Shown piece after piece: positions 48,285 through 59,759 of a stretch of 64,000 nucleotides of DNA. Source of the DNA: Ottelia alismoides (taxonomy: Eukaryota; Streptophyta; Magnoliopsida; Alismatales; Hydrocharitaceae); contig JAZKJV010008885.1 in assembly GCA_037367405.1 (NCBI GenBank), forward strand, positions 372,001 to 436,000. Reading direction: 5' to 3'. The translations under genes and the position numbers were made by a program. Under the pieces are notes generated by a model. It ran no database searches. It was not told the DNA's origin and saw only the letters and a list, made by a program, of their open reading frames with translations. How positions within the stretch are numbered: the first letter of the stretch is position 1; each line of letters begins with the position of its first letter.

Positions 48285-51200
48285 TAAAAAACGCCACTTG
48301 GTCTAATTCCTTCGGATTCTTGCAAAAGAGGAAACAGAGAAAATCGCGGTCGTTGTCGACCGAGTGGGTTTTGTCAGAAAAGATTAAGGTGAATTAATCT
48401 TTTTATTATTTTATTTATACTCCTATGTATAGTGGATTCGTACGGGAATGTCGAACTCAGGGAGGCAAACTGTTTAAACTAGGGGAAATCGGTAGAAAAA
48501 ATTAGGCTAAGGGTTTCCTAATTTTTATTTTATTTTTAGGAATTTTTCGGGATTTTTGTTTGAATTTTTAATGAATTTTATATTGTTCTTGTATTTTTTA
48601 ATTATTTTATGATTTTTTATTATTAGAAAATGTTTATTTTTTTATTTGAATTTTATTTTGTACTTTTTATGTTTTTAATGTCCTTTACTGTTTTAGGGAT
48701 TTTTAAAGGATTTTTATGATTTTTATGATGCCTGGTTACTTTTTAATATAAAAAATGTATGTTTTATGGAAAACAGTGACGTATTTGTGATTTTCAAGGT
48801 TGAAAATAACAATAAAACTTTTTATTATATTTTCTATAGAAAGTAGACGAAAATACCTTCAAAATGATAGGTTGTGCGTTTTTGGAGGATTTTTAATGAA
48901 TTAGTTATGAATTTTTGAAGTTTTTATTAATTTTGTATTTTTTATTGATTTTATATATTTTTTATATTTTTTTATTTTTTTAAAACGTATTTAATACTGT
49001 ATATTACGTAAAATATAGTATTTTTGAGTATTTTAGTGTATTTTTATATTTTTAGTTTTTATTTATTATGTATATAAGATGTATAGTGATTATTATAGAT
49101 CCAGGGGTATAGATGTGATTGTACAGAAAGTACGGACGTATGTGCAAATAGCAGGAATTGGACGAAGAAATACGTAAATGTCCCAAACCATCACATGCTC
49201 AGGCACGTGGTAGCAATTGCAGGGAGACCTTTACGTAATAAACTAAACAATCAAGGGTTTCCGCGCAAATCTCCGCTAACTGCACGTGGTCGAGTTGTTC
49301 CTCTTGGATCGGTTTGAGAATATCAGAAATGAAGATGTTGTTCCTGCAAAAGTTCCACCGACAACCTGCACTTCATGTGTTAGTCACCAGGGACTGGGAG
49401 GGCTTCACTTGTAATTTGCTAACTTCTGATGGACCGTCATGTAGTGTACCCGTAACACCACTTAGTGGATTAAACGGTGGGGCGGCAGTCTTAATGTGGT
49501 GACGACGCGTGGTTATTGTGCACAGTATGTTGATGCAGAATCTGAGGTTTACGCGTGGTTATTGTGCACAGTATGTTGATGCAGAATCTGAGGTTTGGAC
49601 TTCACCACGATCTGAGGGTTGAAATCAAATGTCCCGATTCAAATCGCACGGTCATTGTTTGTTCTGGAATTTCAATTCATTCTACGCTGTTCGAATTCAA
49701 ACGGCCGCGGTGGTTCGCAGATGAAACTTCAAATTATGCATCGAGAGGTGACGTGTTCAAGGGAAGAGGACTCTTCGATCGGATCAGATACGGGAGGTGA
49801 CGCTTCAAATTAGGAGCTGAAGCTTCCTCGGTGCATCTGCAGGTTGTTTCAGTGATTCGAAATCCGGAAATCAATGGACAGTTACCTGGAAATACTGGAA
49901 CTCGGCGGGGTTTAAGTATGCATCCAATCTCAAGCCTTAATATATGATCAGACCAGCACTCTTATATGTGATCTCCAAGTGTAGATATAAAACTTAATGA
50001 TGGAGATTTTGGTTCACGTAAGTGGCATGTCAATTAATGCTTCACGGATTAGCTCCATGTCCTGCAGAAAATACAAATGGCTCGAAGATGTATCCCTCGA
50101 CCTGTTGTTAAACGGCGGTTGATTTTGACGTATGGTATGAATGAATGACGATCCCGATGATATGGAGGAAAAGGATCTGATCTCAAATCCTGAATGGATC
50201 TGAGTTGAGCAGGTGTGAACGAAGGACGAAGAAGCGGATATAAATCGAGATGTAATGATCGGTATTCGGAAACAGACTGGAATTTTGGTATCAATTTACA
50301 GAGAAAAATAGATGAGATCGGAGAGAGGAATAGAAAAGTAGAGGGAGAAAGGAATTTAAGAAGAGAATAGAAGAAGAATGCAGAGGATAAGATCTAACCT
50401 GGGAACTGAAAGTGTAAGGACACGCCTGTGAAGCGGAGCAGCTGCTCCGGATGTTGACGCCTCGATGCGCGGCGTGCCGCAGAGGCCGGACTCTCGGCGG
50501 AGAACGGAGCTGCGACGCCGGAGCTGGGATCTCGCCGCTCCTCGACCTTCCTTCGCTCGACGGAAGATGAAGACTCCGAGACTGTCACTCTCGAACCCTC
50601 ACCGGAACTTGGAAGTTAGGAGAAGCAAAATGGCGGATCCAGAATCGGTGGGGGGTTAGGGGGTATAAATAGGCAGAGGTGACTTGGGGAGCACGCCGCC
50701 GGGTGTGGTCACCGGCGGTGGCTCCCGTCACCTGCGGGTAGTTGGAGTACCGGCCAACGGCCAAGCCGTTGGCGCGGTAGGGAGGGAGGAGGAAGAAGAA
50801 GAACCGGCGGAGGAAGAAGTTGGGTTCCGTCGGGTGAAGAAAGGAGAGAAAGAAGAGAGAGAAGGGAAAGGTGGAAAGAGAAGGAAAAAAATCATAAAAT
50901 AAAATTAAAATAATTAAATATATATTAATTTCGTAATTAATAAATAATTAATTAAATAAAGTAAATAAGGTAATTAGGTATATAATTAAGTAATTAAGTA
51001 TTAATTAAGTTAATAAATAATGTAATTAATTAAATAAATAATTTAAATTAATTAATTAATAAATGAGATAAATAAATATAATATTATTTATTTTATTAAA
51101 AATAAATAAGTAAATTAATGTATTAAATACTAATATAAGTTGCGGATTATTCTACAAGTATACCAATACAGACCCCGAAAACCGTGTTTTTCGCATTAAC

Positions 51201-52125
51201 TTTGATTTTATCGAAACTAATGTCATTTTGTAGATAATAGAAAATATAATTTTAGGGACAAAGTTTGCTCAATTCGGAGTTCATACGACCGATTTATGAG
51301 GCCCGGACGAAAAAAGTAACAGCTTCGGGCCTCCAAATTTTTTCGATATTTTAATTTATTTTTATTTTTATATATAATTTTAGATGATTTTAGGAAAAAG
51401 AATTAAGTTAATCGGTTTTGTGGTTATTTAATTAAAAACCGGGGAAGTTTCTACATATAGTACATATAGACAACGGGTCTAAAAAGCCGAAACTCACCAA
51501 TTTTATCCGAATATTTTTCTGATTTTTTTAATAAATAGTACTATGTATAAAACGGATTTTAAAAGTGAGTTTGATCAATTTGGAGTTTTCTATAAATAGA
51601 TATGAACCTCGGAGTCGGCTTTTACGGCTTTTCCGGTTCATTACGATTATTTTATTTTTATGCCGAAATATTTTTCTAATATTTTTATGAAATAATATAT
51701 ATTTTTGTGAACAACTTTTGTAAAAGGAGTGTTTTGGTTTGAAGTGATTTTGACGATAAATAAAATAGGTGAAGTATTTACAAGGTGAAAATTGGGTAAA
51801 TTACATTTGTAGTCTTTATTTTCTTGATATTTTTATAAATTAGGATCCTTATCTCCCCCTAATTATTTCTTTGTCGACCCGGTCAATATTGACCTGATCT
51901 CGAGGTTAGGATCAGTCTGTATATTTTCTATATACATCCTTCTTTTATTTTTCTTTTCTTTTTTCTCTTTATTCTTTTATTTTGGTAAAAATAAGTGTTA
52001 AATCTATAATATTAATATTTGTGGTTAAAGTGATAATTAATTGGAATTAGTGGATATTTACATGTATTTTATCAAGGATTTTAGCCAAAATGAAAGAATA
52101 AAGACGATGAATCACAGATTCATCA
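48285..52125 (-). repeat. LTR 2 of the array, shared by copies A and B
   Basis: 3841 bases. It starts TAAAAAACGCCACTTGG (the terminal TG has become TA) and ends GATTCATCA. Relative to LTR 1 it has about 127 extra bases at 50527-50655 within the GC island, and it lacks AAACAA near 48425, which LTRs 1 and 3 have. It carries the 46-base tandem duplication at 49505-49596 and the TAAT-rich run at 50895-51130. It acts as the 5' LTR of copy A and the 3' LTR of copy B. Confidence 0.92.
50664..50671 (+). promoter_or_regulatory. TATA-box-like site in the GC island of LTR 2, opposite to the element
   Basis: Same plus-strand TATAAATA in GGGGGTATAAATAGGCAGAG as in LTR 1, here preceded by the extra 127 bases. 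Motif evidence only. Confidence 0.25.
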
Positions 52126-53964
52126 TTCCCCTATACTTTACCTTTGCTAGTCCCTTAGCAAACACTTATTCTATAAATAAGTGCAAACAAAAAGAAAAAG
52201 AAAAAGGAAAATAATAGAACTTAGAACATGCTAGTTTCTTTAAACCGGATTATCACTTCGCCCAAAATCTGGAGCCTGGATTTAGACCTTTAGATTAATG
52301 GTGTGTCGGGACTCTATTAGACTTAGGATTTAAGCCTCGACAGCCCTCAAGTTCCATAAATCCTTATCCAGATCCACCTCAACAGTCAGCTCAGATCCAC
52401 CTATCCATCACGCAAACTTTTCGGCTTTGAAAGCAATCAGTATTGTTTGTGAAAAGTTTTAGCTCTTCCCGCTTTAGAGAAACGAAGAAACCGTCCACCC
52501 CAGTGACACACTCACATTGGACCCTTATCCAGCAGCTCAGTCCTCGAGGAGGGAGGTATTTCCTTCTGAGGTCAGGTCGTGCTGTGTCCACAATCGAGTA
52601 AGAGAGAAGGTAGAAGAAGGAGAAGAGAACTGGAGTGTGATTAGTGTAATCACATCTCCGGTGAAGCCTGGCCAGTTTAGCCAAGTCTTCACGAAGACAT
52701 GCAGGCTTTTCTGAAGCTCGGACCATTGTGGTCATTTTTGGAATTTTGTGTATTTGGCCTCTTTTGGTAGTAATGATTGTTATACTGCATCAGTCTTTTT
52801 GTGCCCCGACGGATATAGCATCTTTTCATTCCGCCCATTTTTTTGGGGTCTTTGAAAAATTGTGCCAGCAGATCCTTCCCTCATCCGAAGCTTTATTTCA
52901 ACCCCAATCTCTCCTGTCTTTAGACATCACCACCACCATATAAAGATGGAAACGCACCACCGAAATGGATTGCCCTTCGCAACCCCAGGCAGGTCGAGCT
53001 AAGTGCAGAGTGCATGAGCTCAAAATTGGTTCAAATGGAGAAGGGTTCAACGGATGACACCATGTGTTCTACTTAGTCACTTTCAAGTTGAATTCCAAAT
53101 ATGGTCTCATGGAACCCAAAGAATTAAGTCTACAAGACCTGAAGTGTCTCAATTCCTGTTCCTAATAAAGTCCCTTTAGAATTAAGTGGATTAAGGCCTA
53201 AACCAAGCTCCATCTCTCGGACTTAGATCCATTCGGTTCAAGAATCAAACTTGTTCTGAAAAATGCTAATGAATGCAACAATTTTTTATGAGGTAGATTT
53301 TTCGGATTAAATGCATTAAATAATTTTTAAAGGATTTTGCAAATTTTTAATGGATTTTAAAACTTTTCAATTTTTAGGGGTCTTTTTGTAAAAGTTAGTG
53401 GATTAATTCCATTTACACAAATTTTACACAGCTTTTTTTGTATTTTACAAAGGCTTTTATACAAGTTTTATATACAAGTTATACGGCTTTTTACAGAATT
53501 TTTACAATGATTTTATTTTTCAAAATTTTAAGGATTTTACCAACGAATTTTACAACATTTTTATATACAAAATTTTAAACTTTTTTTATAAAATATTTTT
53601 ACGGTTTTCTTGCGGTTTTTAAAAACCCAAAATATACACCCATACTTTTATAAGCCTTATTATTAAAAATACGAAAAAGTATGAGTTATGGCTTCTAAAG
53701 TATATATAGCATATATATACAACACCCCATATACTTAGCGTGAACTATGTTCTCATAGTGACCAAAGAAGCGGCAAAGGAAGACATAACTCGGGGGGTGA
53801 AAAGAACCTATACTACAATGACTGAAAGAATAAAGAATGAAAGAATAGAAGTCAGTCATCTCTTCTACACTTAAAATCAAGTGATCCTAAGGATAGAAGA
53901 CTCAAAACCGAAGATGATCGAGGTCAAGAGAATGTACACAACTCAAGGGCTCGGCTTGTCCCCC

Positions 53965-53996
53965 CTATACTTAGGATAAAATATCCCTAAGTATAG
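53965..53996 (-). repeat. polypurine-core hairpin, copy B
   Basis: Arms CTATACTTAGG and CCTAAGTATAG, 11 bases each, 10-base loop, following a run of C. In copy A the right arm has been lost (40152-40175). Confidence 0.9.
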
Positions 53997-54086
53997 AGAC
54001 GAAAATCAAAAGGTGAGGGACAAGCGAGGGAGCAGACGATAAAAAAATTGACGAAAATCAAAAGGAAAATGAGCGAGATCACCCCC

Positions 54087-54121
54087 CCTATACTTAGGGT
54101 AAAGCATACCCTAAGTATAGG
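54087..54121 (-). repeat. polypurine-core hairpin, copy B
   Basis: Perfect 15-base arms CCTATACTTAGGGTA and TACCCTAAGTATAGG with the 5-base loop AAGCA. This is the longest perfect inverted repeat of the set. Confidence 0.93.
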
Positions 54122-54179
54122 CAACGACATGGTTGACAGAACAGGTTGATACAAACAACACACGGTATCTACACCCTCC

Positions 54180-54212
54180 CTATACTTAGGATAAAGCACA
54201 TCCTAAGTATAG
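54180..54212 (-). repeat. polypurine-core hairpin, copy B
   Basis: Perfect 13-base arms CTATACTTAGGAT and ATCCTAAGTATAG, loop of 7. It is identical in plan to 40354-40386. Confidence 0.92.
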
Positions 54213-54336
54213 CAAAGCTAGATGATCCTAAGGGTGTAAGACAAAAAAAAGAAGATAGAATGAAATCGAAAATATATACAACACGATCATTGAAAATCAG
54301 GTATGAGATGCAAAGTGTAAGAGTGAAAAGATCATC

Positions 54337-55418
54337 TCATACAAAATGGATTGGGGCAACCTCAACTGTCGGCGGTTCATGATCGAGAAAGGGTTTTAAC
54401 CGCTGACCGTTGACTCGAAAGGTTGACTCAGAAGACAACTCAGATATGTCGATGCTACCGTTGTCGTACACCTTTCTGACAATATACAGGCCTTTCCATT
54501 TGCTCTGAACTTTTCCTGGAAATAATTTTAGTCTCGCATCGAATAGCCAAACTTTCTGATCAGGCTCAAACTACTTGTGGCTGATGTGAGCATCATGCCA
54601 CTCTTTCATCCGCTCCTTGTAATGCAGGCTACTCATGAAGGCTTGATCTCTCAGCTCTTCCGGGGCTGCCAGTCAGTCTGCCTCTGATCTCCCGAATAAT
54701 TTAGTCCAAAGATCACTTCTTTCACTGCCCACCAAGATTTGTGCTTAATCTCAACAAGTAAGTGGCATGGCTTGCCATAAACGAGTCGAAAGGGAGATGT
54801 GCCCAATGGAGTCTTGAAGGATGTTCTATATGCCCAAAGAACCGAGTCCAAAAGCTGCGACCAATCCTTTCGGTCTGGGCAAACAACCTTCTGCAAGATC
54901 GTCTTGATCTCCCTATTCGAGACTTCAGCTAGACCATTCGTCTGAGGATGATATGAAGTAGCAACCCGATGGTCTATACCGAACTCGTTAGCAAGTGCTC
55001 TTACCTTGTCGTTGATGAAGTGGCTACCCCCGTTTGAGATCAGAACACGAGAGACTCCGAACCGCGTAATGATGTGTTTTCTCAGGAACTTGAAAACCGT
55101 GTTTGCAACCACGACTCGGGCAGGAATAGCCTCTACCCAACGACTCACATAATCCATAGCTAAAAGGATATACTCGAATCCCTGACTTTTCGGAAATGGG
55201 CCCATAAAGTCGATACCCCATGCATCGAACACTTCACAAAAGTGGATCGGTTGCATCGGCATCATGTCTCTATGTCCACAAGTGCCCATCTTCTGGCAGT
55301 CAGTACATCTCTTCACGAATGCATGAGCATCCGCAACGAGCGTAGGCCACCAAAGGCCGGATTGGAGCACCTTCTGTGATGACCTCTTCCCTGAATGGTG
55401 TCCTCCAGCTTCTAATCA
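54337..55418 (-). pseudogene. pol: integrase of copy B
   Basis: 239-codon open stretch at 55370-54651 with VLQSGLWWPTLVADAHAF-type start, C-T-D-C zinc ligands, FDAWGIDFMGPFPKSQG (first Asp), VSRVLISNGGSHFINDK (Asn where relatives and copy A have the second catalytic Asp), HPQTNGLAEVSNREIK with the Glu, and PFRLVYGKPCHL. A one-base deletion near 54674 shifts the C-terminal part, which then reads like copy A down to the TGA at 54337. Stops at 55416 and 54571 are shared with copy A. It is inactive from the D-to-N change alone. Confidence 0.9.
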
Positions 55419-55484
55419 ATGACAATACATGAGGACACTCTGGTATTCCTCCTGAGGAATATACCGACGCCAGACGGAATCCGC

Positions 55485-56051
55485 TCATTCATGATAAAGG
55501 ACCGGATCCTCCCAATGGTAAGACTTGGCTTTCACGAGGAAAGTCTCAAGTCTCTGTCTGGACCAACCTTGTGGAACTTTCTTAACAACAAGAAAGTTCA
55601 CAATGTCGGCATACCATGGCAGCGAGGCGACAACAAGAATCGCCTCGTCGGGGAAGGTCTCGGTGATTGGTGTATCAAAATCAGAAGTCTCGGGGAGTTC
55701 TAGTCGGGAGAGGTGATCCACCACCACATTCTTGACTCCAGGTTTATCCTTGATAACAATGTCAAACTCCTGGAGTAGAAGGATCCATCTGGTCAGACGC
55801 GACTTTGAATCCTTCTTGTCTATTAAGTACTTGATGGTGGTGTGATTAGTGAAGATTGTGACTTTGGATCCTAAGGTGTGGGATCTGAATTTGTCTAAGG
55901 TAAATATTACGGCTAGCATCTCTTTCTCTGTAACCGTGTAATTCCGCTGCGCGGAATCCAAAGTCTTGCTAGCGTAGTGTATGGCGTATGGAAGGCCATC
56001 CCTCCTCTGTCCCAACACAGCCCCAACGGCAAAATCTGAGGCATCCGTCAT
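55485..56051 (-). pseudogene. pol: RNase H of copy B
   Basis: 188-codon open stretch, same domain as in copy [53 protein letters not shown] (Asn in place of the third catalytic Asp), [12 protein letters not shown]. It runs on past the domain into [20 protein letters not shown] before a TGA at 55485 that copy A does not have (Gly there). The upstream TAG at 56070 is shared. Confidence 0.88.
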
Positions 56052-56069
56052 GATCTCGCATGGTAGAGA

Positions 56070-57302
56070 CTAATCAGGTGGCTGAAGGACAGGAGCCTCT
56101 ACAACCATGTTCTTGAGAGTATCGAAAGCCGAAAGACACTTATCATCAACTATAAACTCGGTGTCTTTCGCTAGAAGATCAGTCAACGGTCGGACAATTT
56201 TGCTGAAGTCTCGAATGAAACGTCGGTAGAAACCGACATGCCCGAGGAAAGACCGTAGCTGTTTCAGATTGGACGGTGGATTGAGTTTCTTTATGATATC
56301 CACCTTGGCCGGGTCCACCTCCATGCCCCGGTTGGAGATGATGTGACCAAGGACCGTCCCCTGAGTCATCATGAAATGACTCTTCTCCTAAGAAAGCACG
56401 AGGTTAAACTCCGTGCACCTCTGAAGCACACGGTCTAGGCTAGAAAGGCAAGAATCAAAATCATCGCCATAGACCGAAAAATCGTCCATGAAGACCTCCA
56501 AGATATCTCCCACCATGTCCGCAAAAATCGAAAGCATGCACCTCTTGAATGTAGCCGGAGCATTACATAATCCAAAGGGCATCCGTTTGAAAGCATACGT
56601 TCCGAATGGACAGGTGAATATCGTCTTTTCCTGGTCTTCGGGAGCGATGGCCACTTGGTTATATCCCGAGTACCCATCAAGAAAGCAATAATGGCTCTTC
56701 CCGGCTAACCGCTCGATGATCTGATCGATGAACGGTAGCGGGAAGTGATCCTTCTTGGTCGCTTGATTCAAACGTCTGTAGTCCACGCAGACACGCCAAG
56801 AAGTCGGTACTCGGGTAGCGATCTCCTCTCCGTCCTCGTTGATCACTGTCGTGATACCCGTCTTCTTGGGTACCACATGCAAAGGACTAACCCATTTCGA
56901 GTCGGAGATGGGATAGATAAAATCGACGCTCCACCACTTGGATATTTCCTTCATAACCATTTCTCGAAGATCCAGGTTCAGCCTGCGCTGAAACTCACGA
57001 GATGGCTTGGAGTCATCCTCGAGAAAGATGTGGTGGGAGCAGAGAGCCGGACTAATCCCATGGAGATCAGCTACTGACCACCCGATCGCCTTGCGGTTCT
57101 TTTCAAGAATCGCCATCAGACGGGATTTTTGATCTTCGGTCAGATTGGAAGAGATGATGACCGGAAACATTTTAGATTCACCCGCAAGGAATTGGTACTT
57201 CATGCTCTGAGGCAAAGGTTTAAGCTCAGGGGGAGAAGGAGCAGGGAGGGCGGGTTTGATTAGAGCCTGGGTGTAGGCTGCTAGATCGATGTGCATGAGC
57301 AC
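56070..57302 (-). pseudogene. pol: reverse transcriptase of copy B
   Basis: As in copy A: open at 57302-56388 with VSPLHVVPKKTGITTVINED, VCVDYRRLNQATKKDHFPLP, FLDGYSGYNQVAIAPEDQEK, MPFGLCNAPATFKRC and an intact VFMDDFSVYG active site. TAG at 56388 (shared) is followed by the thumb (56372-56070) with LRSFLGHVGFYRRFIRDFSK, and then TAG at 56070 (shared). All pieces lie in one reading frame, so here only stops, not frameshifts, break the domain. Confidence 0.92.
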
Positions 57303-57350
57303 TGCCTGCTCTGACTCAGAAAGATCTGGAGATTGTTGGATGTTCTGATT

Positions 57351-57911
57351 TTATTTAGTCTCCAGGCTGGTTGTAGGCTCTGTAGATGGAATCTGAAGTG
57401 ATAGGAATTCGGCAAAACACTGCCAATCAGCATCGTCAGAATCGGAAGGATCTGCGGGTGACTGGCAGCTATGATGGTTCACTTCGGACTCGGAGGGATA
57501 TGGAATGTCTGAATGATCTGAAAATATCTCAGAATCGTCCCTGTCAAAAGTTTCGATGTTCAGTTCTAGGATTATGCTCTCCAATCTCCCATCCTCGGAT
57601 ATATGAATCTCGCCTTCGAATGAAGGTGGAATGAAAGATTGGGTACTTGGTTCAGCCCAGACGGTCTCATCATCAGTTTGTATGAAGTCACAATCCTGAT
57701 GACTATCGGGCTCGTCATCAGATGCTCGCTCTGATCCAGCTGCTCTAGAGTTCTGATCTTGGATTGTCTCTATATGTATACTTTCGCCCTGGACACAAAA
57801 GTAAACCTTCCCGGTTCCATAGTCGGAAATGGCCTTCGCTGTAGCCAGAAAAGGTCGTCCTAATATGATCGGGGTGTCGGTCACACATTCAGGGACTGCC
57901 ATGTCCAACAC
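57351..57911 (-). pseudogene. pol: protease-RT linker of copy B
   Basis: 186-codon stretch starting MLDMAVPECVTDTPIILGRP, the C-terminal part of the protease domain (ILGRPFLATA is the usual flap-to-C-terminus motif), followed by the acidic serine-rich linker ending SLETK and TAA at 57351. Same frame as gag-protease upstream and RT downstream. Confidence 0.8.
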
Positions 57912-58022
57912 GACGAAGTCAACGGAGAATTGTAAACCCTGAATGGTGACGATAACGTCTTCGATTAAACCCTTAGGCCTATTGACTGTTCTGTCAGCAA
58001 ACTGTAAGACCGTTCGGCTTGG

Positions 58023-59759
58023 TCAAAGAGGCCCGAACTCGAACTTGTCGAGTAAGGAAGATGGAAGGAGATTAATCGAGGATCCGCTATCTAATAGAGT
58101 TCGATCAAAAGTCTGATCGAGGATCTCGCATCTGACATATGGTGCTCCCGTATCTGATCTCTTGGCCGGGAGTCGATTCTGAATGGCATAACATGTATCC
58201 TTGGTCAACACGTGGATCTCATAACAGTGATTGCTTTGCCTCTTCTTTCTACGAACGGTGGTTCGCTCTTTAAGGCCTTTCTGCAGAAGAGGGATGTGTG
58301 CCAAGGCTTCCGAAAGAGTGAGTTGGATCGTGAATTTGTCGAGCATCTCTTTCGTCAGATCATTCATCTGAATCTTTTTAGGGTTTTCTTTTTTAGTGCC
58401 TTTTCCTAAGCAGAGTGCTTTTGGAAAAGGAATCTGTACATCCTCCGGGTTAGTCTGTACAACTGGAGGATCAGAAGAAGAAGAAGCAAATATTTTTGTA
58501 AAATGGGGGCTGGCTTTCTTTGAAGTATCATAAAGATCAAGATCTAGATCAACAATCTTTTTATTTCTTTTTAGGTTTCTTCTCTTTTGTACATTTTTTT
58601 GTGATTTTCTATCATCATCACTAGAAATGAAAAATGGTAAAGTAGCTGCGTCGATGTTCGACTTTGGCTGCTCTTCAGACTTGGTGGCTTCAGCACCACC
58701 ATCTCCATCGTCAAAGGTTGCGGCTTCAGCACCGCCATCAGTGTCTTCTACAGGCTCGCTTGTGTTATCCAGAATATCCTCTTCGAGCCTAGAAGAGTCT
58801 CCGCCTACTGGAATCCTACCGCTCCTAAGAGAGATGAAGTCAGCGTCATCACAGTAAAGATAGTCATCGGAGAATACCTGTGATTGGAGGGTGGGCTCGG
58901 TCAAATCTACCTGCTCAGACTTCCGCTTCAGGTTATTCGGGTTGGGTTCTATCTGGGCAGGCAAGGCGGACTTCCCCTTGACGAGGTCAGTGATATGGGT
59001 TTTGAACTCATCCATTTCTCGCCTGAAAGAAGCATGCTGATCAGTGATAAGGTTAGCGAGATATTCTAATGTTGGGTTGTCATGGAAAGGTCCATGAGAC
59101 CCGGATGAGTCGCCTCGGTGATACTGAGGCTGCTGCGGAGCTGGCTGCTGCTGTGGAGAATACTGCTGCTGCGGCTGAGGCTGGTAAGTGCTCTGACTCC
59201 ACTGAGGGTTCTGATACTGATGAGGACCGTAATGCTGCTGCTGATGCTCTCTGTTCTGCCCCATGGGTGCCTGCAGTTGCTGTTGAGAAGAGGCACCTCC
59301 TGTAGACCAACGGAAACCAGGGTGATCACGACGGATCCCTGGTTGCTGTGGTCGATCATACCAGATCCCATTGACCTCAATCAATAGTTCAGGCATCTCC
59401 GAATAAGCTGGGGGCATAGATGCCAAGGGCTGATCGCTCTGATACACCACCATTTGGGTGTCAGACGATGGTGTCTGCTGGAGTTGCGGGTACGCCGAGT
59501 GGTGGACAGTCTCAAAATGCACATGGTAGATGTGTTGTACTGGAGGCCTATGAAGGATGCCTCGGTCTCGGCTACCAGAGTCAGCATGTGATCTCGAAGA
59601 TCGGTTAGAATCTGTGTGTAGTTCTTGAATGCACATAATCTGTGTCTTCAGATCACTCAGGCATCTCTCAAGCTCGTCAAGTTTATCGACCTTGTCTAAG
59701 TTCTGGCACTTCTTTTCAATTATTTCCATACGATCCAACTTCTGGGAAATGATCCCCAT
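58023..59759 (-). pseudogene. gag: C-terminal gag and protease of copy B
   Basis: 578-codon continuous stretch, the longest open frame in the window. It holds the gag C-terminal half (LDRMEIIEKKCQNLDKVDKL, a probable short coiled coil), a glutamine/proline-rich middle (about codons 150-215), an acidic part (EPVEDTDGGAEAATFDDGDG) and a lysine-rich segment. The protease then has DRTLLDSGSSINLLPSSLLD at its end. No CCHC zinc knuckle is seen. The ATG at 59759 is internal: the true gag start is at 61004, separated by compensating one-base changes near 60279 and 59811. It stops at TGA 58023, shared with copy A. Confidence 0.9.

Larger units (their letters stand above)
34585..52125 (-). mobile_element. 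Athila-lineage Ty3/gypsy element, copy A
   Basis: 17.5 kb element on the minus strand: 5' LTR 48285-52125, PBS 48265-48282, gag-pol 47177-40512, non-coding tail, polypurine tract at 38299, 3' LTR 34585-38298. The pol order protease-RT-RNase H-integrase defines Ty3/gypsy. The RT, RNase H and integrase wording (FMDDFSVYG, VADHLSRL, FRLVYGKPCHLPVEI) and the tRNA-Asp PBS place it in the plant Athila lineage. It shares its 5' LTR with copy B as that copy's 3' LTR. At least nine stops and five frameshifts make it non-functional. Confidence 0.92.
52126..54336 (-). other. non-coding 3' tail of copy B with polypurine tract
   Basis: Counterpart of the copy A tail. Polypurine tract next to LTR 2 (minus strand TAAAGTATAGGGGAA), T-rich block at 53280-53620, and the polypurine-core motifs at 53724-53738 (C run shortened), 53961-53996, 54082-54121 and 54177-54212. 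Three of these form hairpins, better preserved than in copy A. Confidence 0.75.
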
